From NCBI GenBank assembly GCA_963704875.1, contig CAVPIA010000005.1:186001-250000 (forward strand): 64,000 nucleotides of DNA, in the 5' to 3' direction. A program made the translations under genes and the position numbers. Source of the DNA: CAMYOC01 sp963704875. GTDB taxonomy: Bacteria; Pseudomonadota; Gammaproteobacteria; Steroidobacterales; XN24. The number at the start of each line of letters is the position of its first letter. Within the stretch, counting starts at the first letter, position 1. Under the pieces are notes generated by a model, which saw only the letters and a list, made by a program, of their open reading frames with translations, was not told the origin of the DNA and searched no databases. Below, in pieces: positions 1-8,156 of the stretch.

Positions 1-57
1 GGCGTCCTTGTGATCGCCCCTATGGTCGCTGTTTGCCTTGTGGCTGGCCAGTGGTAG
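1..57 (+). CDS. C-terminal end of an unidentified, probably membrane, protein (partial)
   Basis: The first 18 codons of the window form an open frame ending in TAG at 55-57. The peptide is strongly hydrophobic (GVLVIAPMVAVCLVAGQW), as expected for the last transmembrane segment of a membrane protein whose gene starts upstream of the window. It would be convergent with the SDR gene that follows. The stretch is too short to identify a family and the frame could be open by chance. Confidence 0.3.
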   Translation, partial: GVLVIAPMVAVCLVAGQW

Positions 58-158
58 TTGGTCAGCATCTGTTGGCCAGAGTCGGTTGCTTTGGTCGGTT
101 GCCATGTTCGGTACAGCAAGCGGTCAACATATCAGCCAGCTGATTGCTGGTCGGCCGC

Positions 159-941
159 TCAAGGGCGCCCGGGAACCTGCAGACCGCACACGCTGAATCC
201 GCCATCCACCGCCAGACACTGTCCGGTGATATAGCTGGCCGCCGGCAGACACAGAAATGCGACCGCAGCGGCGACTTCCCCGGCCTGTCCGATCCGGCCC
301 ATCGGAGTTCTCTCAATGACCGCGGCTCGGTAGTCAGGGTCTTCCAGTACCTGGCGCGCGAGCGGCGTGTCGATATACCAGGGCGCGACCGCATTCACCC
401 GGATCCCCAGCCCGGCCCATTCGACCGCCAGGTTGCGGGTCATCTGGATCATCGCCGCCTTGCTCATTGCATAGGGTGTGCCGGTGCACAGATGACTGAG
501 ACCGGCGACCGATGCCACGTTGACTATCGCCGCCTCACGATGACTCATCGCGTCTACGCAGTGCCGACTCAGCTCAAATGCCGAATCGAGGTTTGTAGCG
601 AATATTGAGCGGACCTCTTCGGAGGTATATCCGGTTGCTGGTTTGCGAATATTTGTGCCGACGTTGTTGACCAGTATATCCAGACCGCCAGAGAGATCAT
701 TGATCAGTTCCAGCAAGCGTTCCCGGTCCTGGGCCAGGCTGATATCGGCGGTGACGCCAAGCGCGCTGCCGCCCTCCTGTGACCATTCGGTTTCGCACTC
801 AATGACCTGATGCGAGTCGCGGGCGGTGAACACCACCCTGGCTCCCAGACGCAAGAGCTCTTCAGCCACCGCATGACCGATGCCACGAGTTGCGCCAGTG
901 ACCAGTGCGGTCTTGCCGACGAGTGTCCAGCGCTGATCCAT
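159..941 (-). CDS. SDR family oxidoreductase (tropinone reductase-like)
   Basis: Classical short-chain dehydrogenase of 260 residues, the usual length. The NAD(P)-binding TGATRGIG motif is at residues 15-22, NNVG at 92-95, and the catalytic set Ser144, Tyr157 and Lys161 is intact. The sequence resembles the tropinone reductase/gluconate 5-dehydrogenase branch, so it probably interconverts an alcohol and a ketone in the cytoplasm; the substrate cannot be read from sequence. The C-terminal CLAVDGGF segment is the usual SDR ending. It is divergent from lipA, with about 90 bases between the likely starts, and shows no obvious link to lipoate synthesis. Confidence 0.85.
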   Translation of the reverse strand: MDQRWTLVGKTALVTGATRGIGHAVAEELLRLGARVVFTARDSHQVIECETEWSQEGGSALGVTADISLAQDRERLLELINDLSGGLDILVNNVGTNIRKPATGYTSEEVRSIFATNLDSAFELSRHCVDAMSHREAAIVNVASVAGLSHLCTGTPYAMSKAAMIQMTRNLAVEWAGLGIRVNAVAPWYIDTPLARQVLEDPDYRAAVIERTPMGRIGQAGEVAAAVAFLCLPAASYITGQCLAVDGGFSVCGLQVPGRP

Positions 942-1032
942 GCCCAGTCCCTCCTGGTCTGCTGCATTTCAATGTCCTATTGCTCGTGCGAGAATACCCG
1001 CTCTTGTGGTTTATGGCTCGGGCGAGACATCA

Positions 1033-2037
1033 GTGAGCGAATTCAAAGGCATTCCCGTGGTGCGCAGCGGATCCAAGTTTCGCACCGAGCAAGGCTTCGC
1101 CGCGATCAAAAACGGCGTCAAGACCCGCGCCAGCAGCAGCGCGATCCCGATAGAGCGTAAGCCGCCCTGGATCAAGGCGCGCATGCCTGGCGGCAGCGGT
1201 TACCAGCAGGTCAAACAGAATGTGCGCGAGCACCGGCTGGCGACAGTCTGCGAAGAGTCCATGTGCCCGAATATCGGCGAATGCTGGAACCACGGTACTG
1301 CGACGATCATGATCATGGGCTCGGTATGCACCCGCGCTTGTCGTTTCTGCGCTGTTGACACCGGCAATCCGGGCGGCTGGCTGGACCGCGAAGAGCCAGC
1401 CAACGCGGCGCGTTCGGTGCAGCTGATGGGATTGCGTTATGTCGTCATCACCTCGGTCGATCGGGATGATTTGAGCGACGGCGGCGCTGCCCACTATGCG
1501 GCCTGCGTAAAACAGATCAAGCGAGTCAATCCGGACACCGCAGTTGAGGCATTGACGCCCGATTTTGGCGGTCGTACCGCTGACGTCGAAACGGTGGTGT
1601 CGTCGGGACCTGATGTGTTTGCGCAAAACGTCGAGACGGTTCGCCGCCTGACGTATCCGGTGCGAGATCCGCGAGCTGGATACGAACAGACCCTGGCGGT
1701 GTTGGCGCATGCGAAGGCCTGCAGACCGGGGGTGCTGACCAAGACCAGCCTGATGCTGGGCCTGGGGGAAACTGCGGAAGAAATCCGCGAAACCCTGGAG
1801 GACCTGCGGCGCAGCCGCGTTGACATCGTCACATTTGGCCAGTATCTGCGACCAACCGCCAATCATTTGCCGGTTCAGCGCTTTGTCCCCCCCGAGGAAT
1901 TTGCTCAATTTCGCGAATGGGGTCTGGATATGGGCTTCCTCGAGGTCGTTTCGGGCCCACTGGTCCGCTCCAGCTATCGTGCCGACCGGGTATTCGAAAA
2001 GAACAACGTGGGCCTCGACGAAGCCTCCATCGGCTGA
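1033..2037 (+). CDS. lipA: Lipoyl synthase LipA
   Basis: Radical-SAM enzyme that inserts two sulfurs into protein-bound octanoyl groups to make lipoyl cofactor for 2-oxoacid dehydrogenases and glycine cleavage. The auxiliary-cluster cysteines CEESMCPNIGEC are followed by the radical-SAM CTRACRFC motif (CxxxCxxC), and RSSY sits near the C-terminus, all hallmarks of LipA. The open frame runs back to 940, but the conserved sequence suggests starting at the in-frame GTG at 1033 (VSEFKGIPVV), giving 334 residues; a GTG at about 1003 is an alternative. The NIGECW and VTFGQYLRP signatures look closer, from memory, to mitochondrial and plant-type LipA than to enteric LipA. No lipB lies beside it. Confidence 0.93.
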   Translation: MSEFKGIPVVRSGSKFRTEQGFAAIKNGVKTRASSSAIPIERKPPWIKARMPGGSGYQQVKQNVREHRLATVCEESMCPNIGECWNHGTATIMIMGSVCTRACRFCAVDTGNPGGWLDREEPANAARSVQLMGLRYVVITSVDRDDLSDGGAAHYAACVKQIKRVNPDTAVEALTPDFGGRTADVETVVSSGPDVFAQNVETVRRLTYPVRDPRAGYEQTLAVLAHAKACRPGVLTKTSLMLGLGETAEEIRETLEDLRRSRVDIVTFGQYLRPTANHLPVQRFVPPEEFAQFREWGLDMGFLEVVSGPLVRSSYRADRVFEKNNVGLDEASIG

Positions 2038-2192
2038 TTCTCCGGCAAAGCTCGTTGCAACCATTTGCCTCCGGCAGGCGTCTACTTCCTGAGCGGGCCA
2101 GAAACAGGCCACGCGCGGATCTCTGGATAGCGCAGGATGGGATAGCGCGGTATCGCCGTCGGGAAACCGCTAACAAGCACGCAGGAGAGCAG

Positions 2193-2354
2193 ATGATGAA
2201 TCGGATACAGGAAGCCAGCTGGCGGCTGGCGGCAAAAGACGGATCTCCCATAACGCGATTGAGGGAAGCGTCGCGCGAGCCCCGCAGCCGACGCGCGCCG
2301 TACCTTGAAGCCCTGATGGAAGAATGGAAGACGCGCCTGACCGGGCGGCGTTAA
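2193..2354 (+). CDS. Small basic hypothetical protein
   Basis: A 53-residue open frame beginning with two Met codons (MMNRIQEASW), preceded by a good ribosome binding site, AGGAG, about six bases upstream. The product is charged and Arg-rich, ends in WKTRLTGRR, and has no signal peptide or membrane segment. It lies alone between lipA and sohB. I recognise no family. The clear RBS and plausible composition support it, but it could be spurious. Confidence 0.45.
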   Translation: MMNRIQEASWRLAAKDGSPITRLREASREPRSRRAPYLEALMEEWKTRLTGRR

Positions 2355-2407
2355 ACAGCAGACTTCCTTACCGGCACTGAACATGCCGGCCCCTGGAGGC
2401 TGTCGCC

Positions 2408-2433
2408 AGGCCAGGCGATCAGGCCAGGCGATC
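2408..2433. repeat. Perfect 13-bp tandem duplication
   Basis: The 13-mer AGGCCAGGCGATC occurs twice head to tail in the gap before sohB. It is one of several short tandem duplications in this window (see 10013, 10084, 25876 and 31286). The rest of 2355-2500 holds the sohB leader and no other feature I can support. Confidence 0.8.
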
Positions 2434-2500
2434 AGAGTAGCGCCGCCGCGGGATGCAGGTACCATAGGTGCCTGACAGCCAGCGTTAAGGGAATCCGGCG

Positions 2501-3526
2501 GTGAAAGAGTTTTTGTTTGAATATGGCCTGTTTCTGGCCAAGACCGTGACCTTTGTGGTCGCGGTCGTTTTTGTTGTGGGCGTCGCGGCTGCGGCATCGA
2601 AGAAAGCCAGAGAATCCGGTGGCCTGGTGGTCAGCAGCCTCAATGATCGCTATCGGACGATGATTGACAGCCTGCGCAGCGCGGTCATGCCAAAAAAGGC
2701 GCTGAAAGAATTTGCCAAGGCGCGAAAGGCCGAGGCAAAAGCAAAAGAGAAGTCGGACAAGCAGTCGCCTCGCGTCTTCGTGATCGATTTTCACGGCGAC
2801 ATCAAGGCGACCGGAGTGGCCAGTCTGCGCAAGGAAGTCAGCGCGGTGCTGGCGCTCGCTACCCCCGAAGACGAAGTGCTGTTGCGACTTGAGAACTACG
2901 GCGGCATGGTGCACGAGCATGGCCTGGCCGCAGCTCAACTGGTGCGGATCCGGGAAAAGGGCATCCCGCTCACAGTAACCGTAGATCGCGCGGCCGCCAG
3001 TGGTGGTTACCTGATGGCCTGCGTGGCGAACCGCATTGTCGCGGCCCCCTTCGCCGTCGTCGGATCGATCGGCGTACTGGCGCAGATCCCCAACTTCCAC
3101 CGCATGCTGGATCAGCATGGGGTAACCGTAGAGCAGCTCAAGGCCGGTCGATTCAAACGCACAGTCACGATGTTTGGCGAGAACAGCGACGCCGACCGCG
3201 ACAAGTTGCGCGAGGAGCTGGAAGATGTGCATCGGCTTTTTGGGCAGCTGATCGTTCAATACCGTCCACATGTGGATCTGGGTGCGGTGGCCACCGGTGA
3301 ACACTGGTACGGGAGCCGCGCGCTCGAGCTCGGGCTGGTGGATGAACTGGCCACCAGCGACGATATCCTGCTTGACCGCTTGCAGGCGTCAGATCTGTAT
3401 CGGGTGCAATGGAAAGGCCGCAAGAAACTCTCGGAGAAGGTCGCCGCGGTAGTCGAGGGCAGCGCGGCGGCAGGTTTGCGCAGCGCCGCGAGAGCCTATC
3501 AGGAGAGCCGTTTTGGCAGCGGTTGA
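2501..3526 (+). CDS. sohB: Inner-membrane S49 peptidase SohB
   Basis: Signal-peptide-peptidase-family serine protease anchored in the inner membrane. Residues 8-32 form one transmembrane segment, followed by a Lys/Ala/Glu-rich linker and the S49 domain. The Ser-Lys dyad is visible as Ser167 in AAASGGY and Lys219 in GRFKR. At 341 residues it matches SohB rather than the longer SppA. Translation starts at GTG, with an AAGGGAA site about eight bases upstream. Its stop codon overlaps the extended frame of the following GH13 gene, making it the first gene of a packed envelope run. Confidence 0.9.
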   Translation: MKEFLFEYGLFLAKTVTFVVAVVFVVGVAAAASKKARESGGLVVSSLNDRYRTMIDSLRSAVMPKKALKEFAKARKAEAKAKEKSDKQSPRVFVIDFHGDIKATGVASLRKEVSAVLALATPEDEVLLRLENYGGMVHEHGLAAAQLVRIREKGIPLTVTVDRAAASGGYLMACVANRIVAAPFAVVGSIGVLAQIPNFHRMLDQHGVTVEQLKAGRFKRTVTMFGENSDADRDKLREELEDVHRLFGQLIVQYRPHVDLGAVATGEHWYGSRALELGLVDELATSDDILLDRLQASDLYRVQWKGRKKLSEKVAAVVEGSAAAGLRSAARAYQESRFGSG

Positions 3527-3563
3527 GCGACGCGCAAACATCCCGACCCGTTCCCGTCCTGTC

Positions 3564-5264
3564 ATGGCAGAGCACCGCGCATACTATCCTGCGCTCGCTT
3601 GCCTGTTGTTGCTCGTTCCGCTCACAGCCAGCGCGGACCGGATCCTTTCGGTATTGCCGGCCGCGCAGCCGGACAGCTGGATCGTCGAGGCCGAAGCTGA
3701 CAGCGAACCCGCTGTGTGGCTGGATGGTGTCGCGACCCAGGCAAAGATCGAGACTATTGGTGGTGGCCGCTACAGGATCGTCGTAGAGGCGGTCCCCGCA
3801 AGCGTGCGCCAGCTTGGCATCGGTCGCAGCGAGCCGCTGGTTGCGGTGCAGTTGCAGCCGGTCCCGCATCAAGCCAAGCCTTTCAATGATCTGATCGTGT
3901 ATCACATCATGCTGGGCTATTTTGCCAACGGCGCCAGCAGCAATGACCGCAGCGGCATGCGGCGCTGGGTCCATCGAAACTATGCAGGCGGCGATCTGCA
4001 GGGCGTGTTGGCCCGGGCTGACTATCTCGCCGAGCTGGGGGTCAATGCGGTCTGGCTGAGCCCGATCTTCCAAAGCGAGACCTCGCATGGCTACGACGTA
4101 ATGAACTACTACCGGATCAGTGATGCGCTGGCGGTGCCGGGCGATCAGGAAGCGTCTCTGGCCTTGTATCGGCAGCTCGTTGGGGCGCTTGGTGAGCGCG
4201 GTATCCGGGTGATCCTGGATATGCCGCTAAACCACGCCGCTGGCAGCTATGACAGGAGGCGTGGCGATCCGGGTCGGCAGAAGCCAAAAAACACTGCGGC
4301 GAAACAGGATGCCGAGAAAGTCTGGGAATCCTGGGGTACGGATCTGCGGTTTTGGAATTTCAGCCACGACAACACGCGGCGATTCCTCAAGGATGCCGCC
4401 TTGTATTGGCTCGGGGAGGAGGGCGCTGGCGGACTGCGACTGGATTATGTTCGCGGGGTGGAGCACGAATTCTGGGCGGAATTGTATGCCGAGGTAAAGC
4501 GCCAACAGGCTGATGACATTTTGTTTGGCGAGGCCTGGCAGGATGCTGACGGGCCCGCGGCCAATATGGTGGATATCAGTAGCTACTATGCAGAAGTACC
4601 CGGGATCGGCTATCAGTTCGATGCTCTGATCGAATTTCCGATGCAGATGGTGATGACTGATGTCTTCGCCCGCGGCGGCGACGTCGAGCTGCTGGAGCAA
4701 TGGTTGCAGGCGGAGACCGCGGCCTACGGGCCACATGGCGCGCCCATGTATTTCCTCGACAATCATGACATGACCAGGTTCGCCGATTGGGCGATCAACG
4801 CACCAGCGCAGCGGGTATTGGCCGCGGTGACGTTTATGGCCAGCCTGCCGGGGCCGATGAGCATCTACTACGGTACCGAGACAGCGCTCGGCGGCAGTAC
4901 CGCGCAGAAAGGTTTCACTGATTCCAATCGGGTGCGGATGCCCTGGGATGAGCTCAACCAGACCCTGGTGGCAGATATCGCCGCAGTGTTCCGAACCAAA
5001 CGCGCTCATCCGGTTCTAAGCCATGGTGCCCGGCTACCCTTGTTTGCCGACAAAGATGGATTGATCATGCTTCGGCTGCACGGCAGCGACACCGCGCTGG
5101 TAGCGGTCAATATGGATTCAGAACCGAAGGTCTTTACGCTCGATTTTCCGTCTGATGCAGACGAATTTCGCGCTCTGACCGGAGCAACAGCCCCCGAAGT
5201 CCGGGATGGTCGCTTGCGCTGGGAGTTACCCGGTCTGAGCACATGGATCGCGCTACGTGACTAG
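3564..5264 (+). CDS. Secreted alpha-amylase family (GH13) glycosidase
   Basis: Starch- or maltodextrin-active glycoside hydrolase, probably periplasmic. From the ATG at 3564 the protein is 566 residues, with a signal peptide (hydrophobic 9-22, cleavage near TASA-D). After a beta-rich N-terminal region comes the GH13 barrel with all four classic motifs: region I DMPLNH (219-224), nucleophile Asp294 in LRLDYVRG, acid/base Glu323 in FGEAW, and Asp402 in FLDNHD. A beta-sandwich C-domain closes the protein. The N-terminal domain suggests the neopullulanase/cyclomaltodextrinase side of the family; exact linkage specificity is not readable. The frame is open back to 3513, overlapping sohB, but the internal Met gives a proper signal peptide. 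Confidence 0.88.
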   Translation: MAEHRAYYPALACLLLLVPLTASADRILSVLPAAQPDSWIVEAEADSEPAVWLDGVATQAKIETIGGGRYRIVVEAVPASVRQLGIGRSEPLVAVQLQPVPHQAKPFNDLIVYHIMLGYFANGASSNDRSGMRRWVHRNYAGGDLQGVLARADYLAELGVNAVWLSPIFQSETSHGYDVMNYYRISDALAVPGDQEASLALYRQLVGALGERGIRVILDMPLNHAAGSYDRRRGDPGRQKPKNTAAKQDAEKVWESWGTDLRFWNFSHDNTRRFLKDAALYWLGEEGAGGLRLDYVRGVEHEFWAELYAEVKRQQADDILFGEAWQDADGPAANMVDISSYYAEVPGIGYQFDALIEFPMQMVMTDVFARGGDVELLEQWLQAETAAYGPHGAPMYFLDNHDMTRFADWAINAPAQRVLAAVTFMASLPGPMSIYYGTETALGGSTAQKGFTDSNRVRMPWDELNQTLVADIAAVFRTKRAHPVLSHGARLPLFADKDGLIMLRLHGSDTALVAVNMDSEPKVFTLDFPSDADEFRALTGATAPEVRDGRLRWELPGLSTWIALRD

Positions 5265-5364
5265 TAAATGGCTGACCGCGCGATGTCGGGCCGCTAAGGC
5301 AGGACCAGACTCAGGGTCTTCTTTTTCGGGGTCATCGGTGGACATTAAGGCGAGGACGAATTGC

Positions 5365-6408
5365 ATGCGAGTCAGGTTTGCCACCCCCATTCTGCTGAGT
5401 TTGTTGCTGCTGTCCGGATCGGCGCTGGCCGAGGTCCGTGATCCCGTCCCCAGCCATGTCTTCGAGCTGGCCGAAGGGCAGAACGTGGTCGGAGAATTGC
5501 AGCGCATCCGTGCGCGCGAGGAAGATACGTTCGCTGACCTGGCGCGCCTGTTTGATCTTGGTTATGACGAGCTCGGCGCAGCCAATCCCGGCATTGATCC
5601 CTGGTTGCCCGGTGCCGGCACCGAGATCCTGCTGCCGACTCAGTTCATCTTGCCCGACGCGCCGCGGGACGGAGTGGTCCTCAATCTCGCCGCCATGCGC
5701 TTGTTCTATTTCCCACCAGCGGATAAACACGGCAAGCGCAAGGTTTTCACCCATCCGATAGGTATCGGGCGGGTGGGTTGGTCGACGCCGCTGGGTTCGA
5801 CCAAAGTCACTGCGAAAGCGACCAATCCAGCCTGGTACGTTCCAAAATCGGTCTTGGAAGAACACGCTGCCGACGGCGATCCACTGCCACCGGTCGTGCC
5901 GCCGGGACCCGACAACCCGCTGGGCCAGCACGTGTTGCGTCTGGGCATGCCGAGCTATCTGATACACGGGACAAACAAGCCGTGGGGGGTTGGCATGCGG
6001 GTAAGTCACGGTTGTATCCGGCTCTACCCGGAGGACATCGCCGAGCTATACAGGATCGTCCCGGTCGGCACGCCGGTACATATTGTCGAGCAACCCTATC
6101 TCGCCGGCTGGGTAGGCAAGGAGCTGGTGTTTTCGGCCCGCCTGCCGCTTGAGGAATCCGGTGGCGACTGGCTGGCTGCGCTCGAGCTGGTTGACGCGCA
6201 GCTCAACAGCGTCGCTGACAAGAGCGGCAAGCCAGAAGTGGACTGGGGCCGGCTGGCCCGGATCACCCGCGAAGGACAGGGTATCCCACTGCCGATTGTT
6301 GCCGGCAGCGAAGATCCGCAGGAATGGGTTGAGCAGGCGCCGCTGGTGCGCCCGGTGGCGGTCGCCAACTATCAGCCGCCGGCGGAGGAGGTCCCGCCCG
6401 AAGGATGA
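5365..6408 (+). CDS. L,D-transpeptidase (YkuD/ErfK family)
   Basis: Periplasmic enzyme that forms 3-3 cross-links in peptidoglycan or attaches proteins to it. The ATG at 5365 follows an AAGGCGAGGA site and gives 347 residues with a signal peptide ending at LALA (residues 19-22). A LysM-like segment (about 33-95, with the PGIDPWLPGAG turn) precedes the YkuD domain. Catalytic residues His201 (LIHGTN) and the SHGCIRL motif with His215 and Cys217 are intact. A variable tail of about 80 residues, rich in Glu and Pro at its end, follows. The last four bases overlap the next start, so it is probably translationally coupled to the M23 peptidase gene. Confidence 0.92.
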   Translation: MRVRFATPILLSLLLLSGSALAEVRDPVPSHVFELAEGQNVVGELQRIRAREEDTFADLARLFDLGYDELGAANPGIDPWLPGAGTEILLPTQFILPDAPRDGVVLNLAAMRLFYFPPADKHGKRKVFTHPIGIGRVGWSTPLGSTKVTAKATNPAWYVPKSVLEEHAADGDPLPPVVPPGPDNPLGQHVLRLGMPSYLIHGTNKPWGVGMRVSHGCIRLYPEDIAELYRIVPVGTPVHIVEQPYLAGWVGKELVFSARLPLEESGGDWLAALELVDAQLNSVADKSGKPEVDWGRLARITREGQGIPLPIVAGSEDPQEWVEQAPLVRPVAVANYQPPAEEVPPEG

Positions 6409-7241
6409 TCAGATCCTTGCTGTTGATAGTGATGTTGGGCGCACCCGCGGCCGCGATGGGTGGAGCATGTTCATTGGGCTGGGTCTGCGTTGAGGCGGTC
6501 GAAACAGACCGGCGTGTCGAACTGGTAGCCAGAAACCTGCAGCCCTGGCCGGTGACCGTGTCGGTGCGTGTTGAAACCGAGGACATGCGCGCAGCGCCAG
6601 CCGCCGAGGTGACGCACACACTGGGCGGCGGTGAGCGGCACACGCTGCTAAGCCTGAGTGACGCGGACACGGGCGCAGGCGCCGGCATCGCAGGTAGTTA
6701 CCGCTATTTCTTTGACTGGTCGGTCGGGCGTCTGGACGCGAACCACGATGACAGCTACGTGTATCAGCTCCCTTACGCCGCAGCGGACAGCTATCGGGTG
6801 TTACAAGGCTACGGCGCACCGCTCAGCCACACCGGTCTGGAATACTGGACTGTGGATTTCGATATGCCAGTGGGGACGCCGGTGTATGCGGCTCGCGATG
6901 GAGTCGTGGTGCGTCTGCGGGAAAAACATGACCGCGCCTGCTGGGAGCCGCGCTGCGGCCGTTATGCCAACTTTGTGGTGGTGCTACACGACGACATGAC
7001 CACCGGTGAGTACTATCACCTCAGGCAACACGGAGTAGTGGTCGAGGTCGGGCAGCGCGTAGCTCAGGGCGCGTTGCTCGGATACTCGGGTAACACCGGC
7101 AAGTCGACCATGCCGCATCTGCATTTCGGCGTGTACCGCGCTTCGAGCTGGGGTCGCACAGAATCGGTCCCGGTACGTTTTCTTACCGACAACGGGATCC
7201 TGCAACGGCCTGAATCCGGTCGCAGCTATCGGCACCCCTAG
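6405..7241 (+). CDS. M23 family metallopeptidase
   Basis: Putative peptidoglycan endopeptidase or LytM-type factor of 278 residues with an N-terminal signal peptide (MIRSLLLIVMLGAPAAAMGG). A beta-rich N-terminal part (about 25-125) is followed by the M23 fold. Zinc-site residues are visible as His142 and Asp151 (HTGLEYWTVDF) and the HLHFG motif (His238, His240), with His205 in YYHLRQH. The nine-residue spacing between the first His and the Asp corresponds to the vDF.mPvGTPV subtype of the family. The start overlaps the L,D-transpeptidase stop (ATGA), which suggests that the two cell-wall enzymes are made together. Confidence 0.88.
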   Translation: MIRSLLLIVMLGAPAAAMGGACSLGWVCVEAVETDRRVELVARNLQPWPVTVSVRVETEDMRAAPAAEVTHTLGGGERHTLLSLSDADTGAGAGIAGSYRYFFDWSVGRLDANHDDSYVYQLPYAAADSYRVLQGYGAPLSHTGLEYWTVDFDMPVGTPVYAARDGVVVRLREKHDRACWEPRCGRYANFVVVLHDDMTTGEYYHLRQHGVVVEVGQRVAQGALLGYSGNTGKSTMPHLHFGVYRASSWGRTESVPVRFLTDNGILQRPESGRSYRHP

Positions 7242-7283
7242 CAAGCAGCACACTAGCCCCTGGCGACTCGCCTTGCGAGCACT

Positions 7284-8111
7284 TCAGCGCCAGACTTTCT
7301 TCCTCACCAGGCGGTCGCGCAATCCGTCCGGCAAATATCGCAACAGAGCCAGCGAGCGGGCATCGGCGCCCACCAGGTAGCGATGTTCCGGCTCAGCGGC
7401 GGCAAGTGCTCTGGCTACAACCTCGGCGACGCTCACCGGGGGTATGCCCCTTGGGTCGCGATTCAATTTTTCCAACAAGCCCTGTAGTGGCGCATAAAGT
7501 CGGCGCAGGTCCGCATCCGCCGCGGCACTGTTGTTCTGGTCTCGATCTGCGCCTTTGCGCCAGATTTCGGTGTCAATGCTGCCAGGCTCGATCGCGACAA
7601 CCCTGATTCCAAACGGAAACAGTTCCACTCGCAGCGAATCGCTTATCGCCTCGACCGCGAATTTCGAGCTCGCGTAAACCGACACGCCGGGCAGCGCCAC
7701 CAGGCCCGAAATGGAACTGATATTGATAATCCGGCCATGACTCTCGCGGAGCATCGGCAGACAGGCCCGGGTAATCCGCAGCAGCCCGAGCACATTGACC
7801 GAAAAAGTATTCTCGATCTCGGCCTCGGTCATCAATTCCAATGCGCCACCCATATAAACGCCGGCATTGTTGACCAGACCCCAGAGTCCGCCATCATCGG
7901 CGATCTGGCTGATGACCGCGGCTATCTCATCCGCGGAGGTGACATCCAGACGCACCGGGATCACATCGTCCTGCTTTTCAAATGCCTCCGCGTCCTCGGC
8001 GCGCCGGACGCCGGCATAAACACGCATGCCGCGTTCGGCCAGATAGAAGGCAGTGGCGCTGCCAATACCGGTCGAGGCGCCGGTAACCAGGACGGATTTA
8101 GGGGTTTTCAA
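7284..8111 (-). CDS. SDR family NAD(P)-dependent oxidoreductase
   Basis: Short-chain dehydrogenase of 275 residues. The TGASTGIG cofactor motif is at residues 10-17, NNAG at 81-84, and the catalytic Ser133, Tyr146 and Lys150 are present. The PGSIDT segment after the active site and the roughly 70-residue C-terminal extension, ending RDRLVRKKVWR, place it among the retinol/hydroxysteroid dehydrogenase-like SDRs. Substrate unknown. It follows the Calx-beta gene by 45 bases on the same strand. Confidence 0.85.
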   Translation of the reverse strand: MKTPKSVLVTGASTGIGSATAFYLAERGMRVYAGVRRAEDAEAFEKQDDVIPVRLDVTSADEIAAVISQIADDGGLWGLVNNAGVYMGGALELMTEAEIENTFSVNVLGLLRITRACLPMLRESHGRIINISSISGLVALPGVSVYASSKFAVEAISDSLRVELFPFGIRVVAIEPGSIDTEIWRKGADRDQNNSAAADADLRRLYAPLQGLLEKLNRDPRGIPPVSVAEVVARALAAAEPEHRYLVGADARSLALLRYLPDGLRDRLVRKKVWR

Positions 8112-8156
8112 TGGAGACTCCAGTAAGGCCAGAGCACGCTGGAAAGCACTGTCGAT

